This document shows, piece by piece, positions 25,901 to 37,443 of a stretch of 64,000 nt of DNA. Source of the stretch: Salvia splendens. Lineage: Eukaryota; Streptophyta; Magnoliopsida; Lamiales; Lamiaceae. The stretch is from NCBI RefSeq assembly GCF_004379255.2, contig NC_056035.1, positions 39,188,773 through 39,252,772 of the forward strand, in the 5' to 3' direction. The stretch's first letter is position 1. Each line of letters begins with the position of its first letter. The position numbers were made by a program, and so were the translations under genes. The notes under the pieces are model-generated. The model made no database searches. It saw only the letters and a program-made list of their open reading frames with translations, and was not told the origin of the DNA.

Positions 25901-27122
25901 ATATGAAGATAGCATTGCCATTCAAGACCCAGTTGGCTTATGAAAAAATAATCCTTTTCAGAACAAATAGATCTGATAATATATACATGGGGCCTTTTTA
26001 TTAGTTAGGATACAAGCCATTTAAAAAAAAAATAAGTGTGTGTGTTTGTGTGTGAACAACGTAATCTAGAAGAAATCTAAGAGGACCCAACAAGCCACAA
26101 AAGAAATGTAAGAAGTGTAGAAACAGATTCCAAGCTTCTCACGAACTGAAAAGAGTAACATACTTAGGTTTCCCATCATTCTCTTCTCCAGCATCGGGCT
26201 TTTTATCAATTTCACTTCGCACTTTATTAAGCAAAGCATAATCCAACCCTTTAACCAAATGAGTGTGCTCAACATCACCTGTATAACATAATCAGCCACT
26301 CATAAGAACCTTCGCATGAAAAAACGGGAAAGAGCTACAACTCATTAACCATTTGAGCATAAACATGGATAAGTCTAGCTCAAATAGAAACACAAGCTGC
26401 CACCAAAACATGGCAAAAAGCACTAACTATCAAAACAACAAAAATTCAGACGAAATAAGTAACTACGTAAACAACTAAAGACTCCTACCTCCAAGATATT
26501 TACTCTTCTCAATAGACAACTTGTGCGCATCAGCAGACCTGAGTAACAACAGAAGACACGCATAATAACACACTTAAAATGAAAGTGCTTTAAAATACGA
26601 AAGGCGTGCATAACTACAGCTGACGATAGTTATGGTGAGCATCTCACAATATATCAACACTTCCCGGAGGAGCAACGGCATGAAAGGACGTCAGTTCAGT
26701 GATCTCGTAATCTGGATTCTGATCTTCCCTCCGCTCTTTAGCCCGGTCCCTGTATTTCGGTAGCTCAGGCTCTTCCGGCTTCTCCTCCTTACTGAAAATA
26801 AAATCAACTTTATACTCTCAACACGATTACACCGTAACACAGCACCTCCAGTAATTATTAGAAACAAGTGCAATATCAATCAACATTCAACCGGCACGAT
26901 GAACAAGCCAGGCACTAAAAGAGCTCGCGTTTTCCATCAAACCAGCTCGGAAAACTAAAATTGTGAGCTTATAGCACAACAATGGCAAGCGAAAATGCAG
27001 GAAAATAGGTGTAAAAATGAATGCAAGCACAATAATCGCAGCGAAGAAGATGAAGATGTTGAAGGAAACCCGTACTGGTGGCGCCGCACGGTTTTCTCCT
27101 TGTGATTGCGCTTCGACGACAT
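22950..27122 (-). CDS. SMU2: RED/IK-family splicing factor (SMU2)
   Basis: SMU2 is the plant RED/IK protein, a spliceosome factor that partners SMU1. Twelve exons (27122-27076, 26791-26648, 26538-26489, 26278-26164, 25790-25742, 25660-25571, 25548-25516, 25109-25041, 24956-24833, 24418-24063, 23835-23446, 23228-22950) join without a frame error to 581 aa, near the family length. The N-terminus has the RED_N signature (KEEKPEEPELPKYRDRAKE, KLSIEKSKYLGGDVEHTHLV, GLDYALLNKV). A lysine-rich stretch (VLKKKKKDKDGKG) and a seven-proline run lie in the middle. The C-terminus has the RED_C signature (GRLHRWDFETEEEWAKYNE, KMQDGRKTRKQNREQKLTND). The ATG at 27122 is the first in the leader and is followed by the short exon typical of the gene. 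Confidence 0.93.
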
Positions 27123-27239
27123 CGCTGAGCAAGTTTCAGGTGCCGATTGATGAATAATCCGTCAAATCGGAAATTCAATTTGACGAATTTATTCGTTTTT
27201 AGGGCTTTTGCGCTTGGAAATTTTAGTACTGAAATAAGG

Positions 27240-27996
27240 GTATCCCTCTAAGGCGGACACGCCCAATAGCTCCGCCTCAATTTTTGTCCATAGCCCCAGT
27301 TTTATTGTCCACAGCTCCAAAATTCTATTTTCGCCACTATAGTGGACACCTCCAATAGCCCACAAATTTTGTAATTAAAATAATCGCAGTGTAAATAAAT
27401 AGAAAACGAGGTAATTAGGGTCGAATATTCGTTGTATTGCAAATCGGTAAAATTATACAACGAATAATTAAAATAAAATACAACTAAAAACTCTGCCACC
27501 GTCTACTCGGTGTCGGAGTCGGCTTCCTCGTCGTCTTCTTCTTCTTCTCCTCCTCTTCTCTCGCTGCTGCCGGGCGCGGATTCCCCAAGAGCATTATCAA
27601 CCAACCCCAGTCGACTCTCAATCCGAGTGAGAGTCGGGTGATTCGTCTTCGCCTCGGTGCATTTTTAGACAGTGGTTGTGTAGATAGTGAGTGGATGGAT
27701 TTTGTGAAAATTGTGAAAAATAGATGGTGAGGAGTGGTATTTATAGAGGTAAATAAAAAAAAATCAAAATTGAATCCGCGGCGCCGGTTGTCCGCCCCCT
27801 ATGGGCGCCGCGCCTATAGGCGCGGCTAATTCTCCCTAGCCGCGGGCTCGCCCCAACCCCGCCTATCCCACCCCTACCGCCCCCAAATGTTGTCCGCCCG
27901 CCCTCCGAACAACTTCCCCATTATAGCCGCCCGCCCTCCGCCCCAACATGCGGCTATAGCCGCGGGCTCCCCATAGTGGACACTCTTTGCGGTTAA
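27240..27996 (-). mobile_element. GC-rich decayed DNA-transposon fragment upstream of SMU2
   Basis: The stretch differs sharply from its AT-rich surroundings. On the left it repeats short GTCCAYAGCYCCA/GTGGACACC-like units. In the middle (27480-27760) it looks like the start of a minus-strand gene, with a Glu/Asp-rich simple coding tract and a TATA-like TATAAATA upstream. On the right it is very GC-rich and self-complementary (GCGGCTATAGCCGC), ending near CATAGTGGACAC. The plan resembles the Harbinger element at 15.8 kb, but I could not match clean terminal inverted repeats or a target duplication. Class and limits are tentative. Confidence 0.5.
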
Positions 27997-30044
27997 TCTA
28001 TACTAATCTAAAGTGCAAGTTTGATGAAAAGTCCTTAATGCCCTTTTTGGAGGGAAAATGGAAAGATGGGGTGTCTTTTACTCAAAAATAATTTTTTAAG
28101 GCAAAAACAATTAGACAAATAATAGCCCAATAAAATGCTAACTTCTTGAAGAAGTGTTAAAACTAGGGATGTCAATGCAGCCCGCAACCCGTGGGCTGAC
28201 CCGAATAACCCGCCAAATTTATAGGGTTAGGGTTGAAATTTTCTAGCCCGATAAAATTACAACCCGATTAGCCCGCACCCGATTAACCCGCAACCCGTTA
28301 GGGTCAGACCCGAAAACCCGATGGGCTGGCCCGAAAACCCGATAAAATTTCTATTGTTCTATTTGTTTGACTCCGAATTGGACAATTTCATTGATTATTT
28401 TTATAATATAGATAACTAAAAAAATAACATTCAATTTTATATTAAACATATAAATTATATATTAAATTTTTATTAATATAATAATAAATAAATAAATTAG
28501 AAACTTCTAATTCATTAATAAATATTTAAATTTATAAACATGTTTTAAAACATGCTTTAAAATATTTAAATTTATGTTTTATTTTACACAAATCTCAAAT
28601 ATTAGTATTTGATCATGTTTGTGTTTGAGTTTAAGTATAAATCTCAAATTTATCATAACTAAATATTTATATTTTATAAATATAACTAATTTTCGTCATT
28701 ATTTATTGGATTAATCGTATGTTAATTTTATCGGTAGCAACCCGATTAACCCGCTGGGCCAGCCCGAAACCCGAGCGTTTAGGGTTAGGGTTGAACTTTT
28801 ATAACCCGAAAAAATCTCAACCCGATTAGCCCGCACCCGATTGACCCGCAACCCGAGTAGGGTTGGCCCGAAACCCGGTGGGCCGGCGCGATTGACATCC
28901 CTAGTTAAAACACATTTAAATAGTGCACTACCATTAAATTTTTTTTATAATTAAGTTATTAAATTTATATATTAATTAGCCTTATATTTGAGTTAAATTG
29001 GAATTGTGCTAGAGAGTTTAGTTTGCCTTCCATTTATTTAGGTTAAAATTGAGATTTAATCATTTATTGCAATACTTTTTCTCCTAATTAATTCACAAGC
29101 TAAACGATAACACATATATGTAATGCTTACAATTTTCATCCTATATTTACTCAATTAAAGTTTTTAGTTCTTATATTTTAATTCGTCTCTAATTAAATAA
29201 TACTACTAAGTTTATAGATTAAACTGAGGAATAAGATGACATTATATATATTTAAAATTAAATCTAACTTAGTATAACTTCTTAATATAAAGAGTAGTGT
29301 AAATTCTCACATTATTCAAAACAAACAAGATGCATAAAATATTATCGTTATTTTAAGTTATAGTAGTAATTTACTTTTTATACGTATATGTGGCGGAAAG
29401 TAAGAAATTTATTTTTTCCAATATAAAAATTTCATTTAGTCTTTGGAAATGTATATCAAGTTATGTTATGGTCTGAAATTAAAAGAAAGAAATAAACAGT
29501 CAACTAAAATGTGATTATTGGATAATAGTACAAATTTTCTAACTTGACTTCTCAAAGAAGTTTTAAATTTATATGATTTAAATTATTCATATATTTAATG
29601 TGGATATGCTTAATATTCTATATATTTTTTTCAAATTAATTTTTTATAAATTAAGCTATTAAATTTATATATTAATTTACCTTTTATTTGGATTAATGAC
29701 TTGCATAGCACTTTCAATAAACATCTTTACTCACACATATTTTCTTTATTTGTATATCTTATTCTAATTAATTCATACTCTTTGATCATTAGTCACACAT
29801 CTTATTTTTGTCATTAATTTTATTGTTTTTACTTCACTTAGATTATAAATTAAAATTGCATAAATGTTTCATTCACTGGAAAGTAGTAAATTCTTCATTT
29901 TGAGTGAGACAAGATAAATACATTTATGTTTTTTTTTTGAATCTCCATATTGCTTTCAATTCTTATTTTCTATATATTTATTATATTTTATATTTATTAT
30001 TTGAAACTCTTATGTCCCGTGCATAGCTCGGGTGTTAATACTAG
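27997..30044 (+). mobile_element. Non-autonomous Helitron, about 2.05 kb
   Basis: The left end reads A/TCTATACTAATCTAAAG, the TC-start form of plant Helitrons. The right end reads CTAG/T at 30041-30045, preceded eight bases upstream by the hairpin CCCGTGC-ATA-GCTCGGG (30016-30032, one T-T mismatch). This is the hallmark 3' structure: hairpin, short spacer, CTRR, insertion between A and T, no target duplication. No RepHel helicase gene is present, so it would need a helper. A hAT element is nested inside at 28164-28903, so about 1.3 kb is Helitron proper. Confidence 0.8.
28164..28903. mobile_element. Non-autonomous hAT element, 740 bp, nested in the Helitron
   Basis: Perfect 13-bp terminal inverted repeats TAGGGATGTCAAT at 28164 and ATTGACATCCCTA ending at 28903. 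They are flanked by a perfect 8-bp target duplication GTTAAAAC (28156-28163 and 28904-28911), the hAT hallmark. About 150 bp at each end is packed with AACCCG/GCCCG motifs on a C-rich strand, which could act as subterminal transposase sites; the middle is extremely AT-rich and non-coding. No transposase frame exists. Confidence 0.92.
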
Positions 30045-33000
30045 TTAATCTAAGGAGAGAGATGCCGTTGAGCGTTCGCGAATTGGTATGGAATTACAAC
30101 TCTACCCTTACATTTAAGAAATTAAAACATGAAATGTGGGCCTTCAGTTAAGGCCCAATTAAAATTTTGCTTACAGATGGGATTTCATTGGGCTGCAGCC
30201 TAATTAAAAATTCTAAAGATATATTAGTAAAAAGTTCTTTCTAAAAATGTTCAATAAATGTGTAATTATGAAATTGTATTTATATAATAGAATCTCATAA
30301 AGTAAAAATTTAGTGGTCCGGGGACGTACTACTGACTATATTTCCCCATTCAGAATCTACCTAATTTGCACTATAATTATAATTAGAAAGAACTATGTTG
30401 ATTTAACCTAATTATATTTAATTTTTAACACACCCTAGGCAACAATCATTTTGAATGTTGGCCCTAATTATATACTATGATAATATGAAGCGATCGTATA
30501 TATGTGGAGTTGCCATATGGCTATTGGGAGTTGAATAATTAATAGGAATATGAATGTGACATTAAGATAAAAATAATTTGTACCTACTTTGTTACCTATA
30601 TCATCTGACTTGATGAAGAACATGATCACATTGATAGGAAAACGAAAGTAAACAACCATATTCATACATTATTTAATGAGAAAGTAAATTAGCAATTATT
30701 AAGCTATGTTGGGGCTGGTCTCCGCAGGCTACATTCACTATCTTAATAAATTATTTAATTATCACCAGTGACGGAACCAGAAAATCAAATAAGTCGGGGC
30801 TGAAATTTAAAAATGCCGAAGAATAGTCTCATTTCCAATTCTTTTATGAAAATTTCTCTCTCAGTGTATATAACTAAGATATCATTCATCAATTCATCTT
30901 CCATTCTATTCAAGATCTATCTTTCTTAATAAGAATACTAGTACTATTATTTGAAGCACTTGCAATTTAATCATACCTTAATTTTTTGAAAAAATACAAG
31001 TACATAACTATAACCAACAAGAAGATTTCTTAGATAATATATATACATGTACTACTAAATTTACTAACTACAACTTGCACAATACAAATAATTTTATACT
31101 AATTTTAGTTTACCAAACTACCAAGTGGGCCAAATCCAAGTACGAATTGAGGAAAATAAAATTAAGAAACATGAGATAGAGATGAACTACTGCCAAAAAT
31201 AAGATTATTTTATATGATAAAATTAATTTTATAATTTTATAAAATAGTGAACATTTACATACCCTGCTATCCATCAAAATAATTACCTTAATCGGCGACG
31301 GAGCACAGCTTTAAAGATCCGGCTGCAGGTCGTGCTCTCCTGACCAGGCGTGAACTTGTGAGGAGCAATTTAGTAACTCCAGCCGTGATTAATGATTTGC
31401 GAATTGGGCTAATTATATCAAAGAGCCAAAATCAAAAAGCAACCCAATAATAAAATTAATAGCCCAAAACTAGTAAGCCGTAGTCTTCGTCAAATTTCAA
31501 TTCCAGAGAACAGTGGTGCGGCGGCATGGCTGGAGTTGGAGACTTGCAGTGCTGGCTTGGTCTGGGGCGGAGACTGGTCGGAGTTGGGCTGTATAAGGGG
31601 GGATCGGGGTCTGGTGCCGGCAAAGCCCCCGCTGGCACGGGGGTTTGTCTCTACGTGGTTTCGTCTCTGATTATCACATTAATATCTCTCTCTGCAGCAG
31701 AAGAAGATGAAAAAGAAAGATACCTGATTTTCACATTTTGTTGAATCAACATGTGAAATATGTTTGCAATGCAACAAGTGGTACAATGTATATATTTCAT
31801 TGCAATTTTCCAATAATAAACTAAGTAGTAATTTTAAGCCCTCTCTATATGCATTGATATTTTTGTCGAGGCGTGTTTTTTTTTTATTTTTATTATTGAT
31901 TTTTTCGACCTAAAACTTAAATATATTTGGTTAGAAACCAACATTCCACGTGAAGTTTCAGAATACTACTCTATCCGATTTGGTTTATTAACAATATTAA
32001 AAAAATACTACTATATCATGAATACACTAGATCATGCATTCGAAATTGCAATATAAGAAGTTGTTTTGAGCATTCGTAATTGCAATATAAGAAGTTGTTT
32101 TGAGCTAATTAATTAGTTCAATATTGTTAATTTGAGCTCGGCTCATTGTTATATTAGTGAGATTTGCAAAATGATGAAACTTTAATAAACAAAGTATTAA
32201 ATACATGCGTTAATTATGCTACAAGGTGGCATCACTTGCCCAATTTTTTTATAACTGAGTAAGTGGTGCTACAAATTTACCTTAGCATATATTTCTCAAT
32301 CTACAAATGCTCATTTGCTTTTTATGCATACACATTCTTCACTTACTCACGTCACATATACACTGATATACTACGATAACTAAAAAATAGTACTCACAAA
32401 TTTACTGCCAAAAACCTTTTTTCTTCTTCTAGTGTTTGAGCATTTTTTGACCTAGACGAGTCTCACCGCGGAGGAGTACCCTCACAATGTCGGCGGCAAA
32501 TAGAGAGGGAAGATGAGGGGCTAGGAGGATGCGGTGGTGGTGAAGAAGAGGGGAGTAGAGATGTGTGCATTGTGATGTTGCACGCATTTAAGTTTTTGTC
32601 TAAAAATTCACGATTTAATACTTCTTGATTGTTGTCAATAATTTATTTGTCGTTTTCACCATATGAAAACAAATACTAATAGATTACTATTTCATTTTCA
32701 AATATAAAATAAAATCAGTTTTTGAAATGAAATACCGACCAAAATAAAAACAATTAGTAGTTTTCAAACACTATCCCTATATTTGCATAAAATAAGATCT
32801 CAATTATCAGCAATTCGAACTACAAGTCGTCTTCATAATACATTATCCACAAAATCTCAATCCAATCTAATACTATAATAAATATTTATCAAAATATTCA
32901 CCAATAACCACAATTCCTATATCGTGATATCAATTAAGAAGACAATTATTGGAGATGTGTATGTGTATGAAATTAATGAGAGAGAGAGAAAGCATATTAC

Positions 33001-34146
33001 CCTTCCAAGGTTCTAGACGTGGCCTCATGTTCACATCTTTCATTTCGTTTCAATTTCCACACCCAAAAATATAGAAACCCTCAATCATTGAATTGCACTT
33101 TTTATTTATTTCAAACCTAAACAAGCAGCAATCACATTTTTTTTTAATTTATGATCACACATCTCATAACTTTTCTTTCTTTTTATTTATCTATCAATCA
33201 CATTTTATATTTATGATCACACATCTTTTACACTAACTTTTCTTTTTATTTATTTATTTATTTATTATGAGCCTTTCTAGCGTATTTTCACAGTTGTTAC
33301 GTGGAATACTGCTGGTGTGGTCAGCCTTGACCTCCATTAATAATAATCATAATTTTTTGGTTTGATTTTGATTTTGATTTTGATTTTGATTATGAGAATT
33401 TTCAAACAAAAATTAGCTGGATTATGTGGTCAATTCAATTGGAGATATTAACACGTTTCCATGATTTAATTTACTAATTTCTCTGACCTGTTCCTGGTAA
33501 AGGGGGATTGAGTTGTAATGATGTGAGTTGCCACAACCACAATAAACATTTTTTCTAAAAAAAATAAGATCTTGAATTATTATAAAATTATATTGCCACG
33601 GCAGAGGAAAGTGTACAGCAAAGTTTAATGTTGTTTGGTTGGTAGGTATTTCGGGTGTAGATAATAATTGTTACTATGTGATATAATATATAAAGCTCGT
33701 ATTTATAAAATTTTATATGAAATCAATAATATATAGACCAATAAACATAGTGGTACATGATATGAATTTTGTGAAATAGAGATCATATTTAACTTTGTTC
33801 GAGTTTTGATTAGTATGTATAACAACAAAGGAAGAAAAAAGAGGTCAACATAGATCGACAAGGAGTAATTAAATATTTAAAATATATTTGAAAGTTTGAT
33901 TTTCAATGAGAAAGAGAAAGTTTGATTAATGGAAAATGCTTAGTAGTATATTTTATAGGACTATTATATTTCTATAATTTATCGCATATTATTTAAATAC
34001 AATATCATTATTTTATTAATTATTAGAAATTTAATCTTTGTAGTATAGAGATTATGTCCAAAATTGAATAGACAATAAGGGTTTGGATTTCTGTATTTTT
34101 AGTCGTTAGTATGCACAAAGAAATAAATTAAATAGTTTACATATAT
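30045..34146. other. Long AT-rich intergenic stretch without recognised genes
   Basis: Four kilobases with no supportable gene. A GTGACGGAACCAG...GTCGGGGCTG stretch at about 30769-30805 looks like a worn transposon end. A GC-richer patch at 31490-31640 has short frames on both strands but no known domain. A GATTTT hexanucleotide microsatellite lies at 33358-33392. The rest is AT-rich with poly-T and poly-A runs. Confidence 0.55.
33358..33392. repeat. (GATTTT)n microsatellite
   Basis: About five tandem copies of GATTTT in AT-rich non-coding DNA. The repeat is nearly perfect and therefore likely length-polymorphic. Confidence 0.85.
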
Positions 34147-36200
34147 TGTCACGACCGCCCATACTAGGGGTGTTACAAACGAGGCGATCGTGACCAATGA
34201 ACAAACATTAAGAATAGCATTTAAGGATAACAGTTCATAAGAAAGGCTCAACTTGCTTAGAAGAATAATATATCTCAGAGTGTACGATACACAGAGTGCA
34301 CGCTCGAAAAAAATCAGAGTATCTCAACAATCAACAACTCAAAACAAATATTATCCCAACAATATTTGGCGAAAGAAACAATATTCAGCGGAAGCATTTC
34401 GAGAGTAGAATAATGTCATGTATGAAGACATAACATATTCTGAAACTTTCATAGACATCTTCTTCACTTTTATGCTCAACATCGCCCGCCGTCATCACTG
34501 CTCAACCTGAACATTTTTAAAAGAAATGCAGGGCTGAGTACTTCGTGTACTCAGTGGACACGTCCGAAATATATTTTCATAACAACTGATTTTGTCAAGC
34601 CACTCTTTGAGTGAACTCGGAGTTTTAGGAAAAGTCCGAGAACACTAAACATTTTTCTTTTCCTTTTTCAAAAGCGATCTTTCGATCTATTTTCCTGGAA
34701 CATATGTCGTATCTGACAAACCCGATTTCACTATCTCTTGTTCATTCATCAATCCATTCATCATTCATCTTTCCTTTCATCATTCATCATATCTTAACAT
34801 TCAAGTGCCGGGGAAGTGGTTACCTCCCACGGTCACCCATCAATCCATTCCATTCAAGTGTCGGGGAAGTGGTTACCTCACACGGTCACCCATCAATCCA
34901 TTCCATTCATCATTCATCGTTCCTTTCATCATTCATCATATCTTAACATTCAAGTGCCGGGGAAGTGGTTACCTCCCACGGTCTCCCATCAATCCATTCC
35001 ATTCATCGTTGCAGTCAAATAGTCATAGTTCAAAAACAAAATATGGCTTGACATAACCTTTTCAACTTTATTTTTCTATAAGACCGTTTTTTTTACATAA
35101 CTCATCTTTCTTTCATCAAAAGAAGCACATATAACCTTCAAAACTTCAAAACTTCATCTCTTTTTTTTTCGTCGTAAACGTATTTGGATCAAAACTCATT
35201 TCTATCGGTCAAAGCCGAACTCAAGAATCAACGCAGGCTACACTTCATAAGCACTCGTAAAGCAACACATAACATCATATAATAACACCAAGCAAATAGC
35301 ACTTTTCATAATACTTCACGTTAAATAGCAAGCTCGCACTTAACATCATATAATAAATAGAAAGCACATAAAACAATTCTCATAACCACTTTATAGTAAA
35401 CTGAAAACCTTCATAAAAACATTTTAGTTCGAAAGCCCACATAAAAATACTTTTCGTAAAAAAAACTGTAACTTTAACAGAAAGCCCACGAAAAACTTAG
35501 TTAGAAAGCCCTACGTAAAAACTTCTCGTAAAAACTGTACGGTAACTAGAAAGCCCACCTCGTTCGTTTAAAGCCTTCACGCCGTGCTCCTCTCTTTCTC
35601 CTCTTCTCTTTCTCGGCTACGCTCACGCCGCCACCACGCTACCGCCATCGCTGCTGTATGCGCGGCGGCTCGCCGTCGCGGTCCGCCCCAGCCGCCGACG
35701 CCGTTCCCGACAGGTAGGTGGTCGGAAATTCGTTCCTCCATCCCCTCTCTTCTCTCTCTCGGATTTATCTTGATTGTGAAGTAAAGAAATGAAAAGGAGG
35801 GAGGTTATATATATAGAAAAATTTTTCATAAAAGACAAAATTTCACGTCTTTTCATTTTGATGCGACGAGTAATTAATGCGGCCGTCGTTGGAAAACGTG
35901 CCTGATGTGACATGGTTCTTATCCAACTTTTCGTCTAGATGTGACGCGGTTCTTATCCAACTTTTCGTCTTGATTTGTTGTCGAAAGTGTATTTGATACG
36001 TGGTCTATTCTTTCGTGTAGGTATCATTTTGGGCTCGTAACAATTGGGTTTCAAATTGGGCTAGGAAAGAATAATTGTTTGGCCCCAAAAGTGAAATACT
36101 TCTCTCGATAAAAGAAACAAGGTCGAAAAAATTTTCAAGTGCACAAACGACGGTCCTTTCAAGAACACAATAAAACGGTAGAAAAAGTCGGGGTGTTATA
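34147..36200 (+). mobile_element. Solo LTR, 2054 bp (probably Ty3/gypsy)
   Basis: The sequence begins TGTCACGACCGCCC and ends GGGGTGTTATA, the paired ends of a common plant LTR type (usually ending GTTACA; the last CA is TA here). A 5-bp target duplication TATAT stands directly outside both ends (34142-34146 and 36201-36205). No gag, pol or second LTR is present, so this is a solo LTR left by recombination between two LTRs. The first 50 bases fold back on themselves (GTCACGACCGCC with GGCGATCGTGAC). The interior holds a tandem repeat at 34759-35000. A TATA-rich stretch near 35804 may be the old promoter. Confidence 0.82.
34759..35007. repeat. Tandem repeat inside the solo LTR (53-bp and about 149-bp periods)
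   Basis: A 53-bp unit starting CATTCAAGTGCCGGGGAAG occurs at 34798, 34851 and 34947. The first and third copies are each preceded by the same CATCATTC-rich spacer (34759 and 34908), so a larger unit of about 149 bp is also partly duplicated. Differences between copies are single bases. The open frames across it are by-products of the repeat. Confidence 0.88.
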
Positions 36201-36205
36201 TATAT

Positions 36206-37443
36206 GCAATGCATTTAGATAATAAATAGAAACAGTGACCAATGACCATTTATTAGTCACTGTCTCACTCCCAAATTTTGTCTATCTTAAAATAATTAAT
36301 TACTTCCATTTTTTGTAAACTAATGTAAAGTGTAGAGTGTAATATACTAATAACTAATAAGACCCACATTGTTCACAAAAGAATTAGACTTGCTTTATGT
36401 AAGTAATAATTTCTCATAGCCTTTTTCTTTTAATACTAGTACTGAATATGAGTAGTTATTTTTAATATGTATTTTTAATTATGTGCGTGCTCATTGTATT
36501 TATGAGCAATAAGATGCACACATTTTTAAAAGAAAAACACGTTGATGTGCATGCTCTTGCATCTTTAAATCTCATTATCAACGTAAAATACACTATACTA
36601 TATCCAACTTACATGCACATAATTTTTTACAAAAACGATCATCATATAGCTAGGGTAAAAATTAGTTTCTGGGAGTAAAAATTTAATTTTCAATTAATTT
36701 AAATGTAGGAGTATCATTTTAGTGAAAACCTATTTTTTTTAATCATTATCTGTTGCCAAAATAGATAGAGAAGAATAGCTAGATATAAGCAAAGGCATAT
36801 TCTATAATTCATCACCAGATAAATTGTGGTTTTCATTTTGCCTCTGCAGATCCAAGCTGTTCACACCTCTCTCTCCTTCTCTCTCTTAAATTGTTTTAGG
36901 AATCAATCAAAAACTGGAACCACTCTTCTCTGTACATCATCATCATCATTACAATCATCATTTATCATTTGCATCAAGCAGAAATTTTCTTCTTGCAGCT
37001 CATCCACCAATTTCCTTGTTTTTCATTCTATCCGCCCCAAATTTCTTATCGTTTTTGTGTGCTCCAGCTATCACAGGCACGTTTGAGTTCATCTGTTTTA
37101 GTTTTGTAAATGTTAGGTGTTTTTTTCGGGAAAATGATGCGTGAATCTGTTTAAATTATGGGGAATTTTTCAGTCTGATAACCTCGGTTAAAGATCAGCT
37201 ACTGTTTTTCTGTAATTCACGTATCTGCAGCTGTTGAATTTAGGTTTTCGATAGTAGAAAAGCTGGGGAAGAAAGTCATAAGCTCGCTTGATTTTGATTT
37301 CATCGGGGAATGCTATACCTGAAGCAGCCTACGGTGGTGGTAGCGAGAGGAAGTAGAGGAAGAGTTGTGAGTTGTAATTGAATGCCAGCGTGATTGATTC
37401 CCGAGCCCGAGGCTCGGGGCTCGTGAAGAATATTTGGAAAGCA
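36206..37443 (+). promoter_or_regulatory. Upstream region and 5' leader of the SAC phosphatase gene
   Basis: AT-rich DNA becoming CT-rich from about 36870 (CTCTCTCCTTCTCTCTC), a usual look for a plant leader. The first coding ATG is at 37444; an in-frame extension back to 37378 has no ATG, only TTG. An intron in the leader is possible but no splice pair is clear. Confidence 0.45.

Noticed and set aside
27480..27760. Possible small acidic protein gene on the minus strand
   Set aside because: Simple-sequence Glu/Asp coding within a transposon remnant, no intact frame or known domain.
31456..31744. Short opposing open frames in a GC-richer patch
   Set aside because: No motif, no splice-linked continuation, composition explains them.
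34759..35007. Regularly spaced repeats resembling a CRISPR array
   Set aside because: Eukaryotic LTR context, only three units, spacers that are repeats themselves, no palindromic repeat and no cas genes.
34704..35056. Three overlapping plus-strand open frames with His/Ser/Pro/Ile-rich repeats
   Set aside because: They arise from the tandem repeat inside the solo LTR and occur in all three frames; no domain or codon signal.
37378..37443. N-terminal extension of the SAC protein
   Set aside because: It would begin at TTG; the first ATG in frame is 37444 and the extension has no family similarity.
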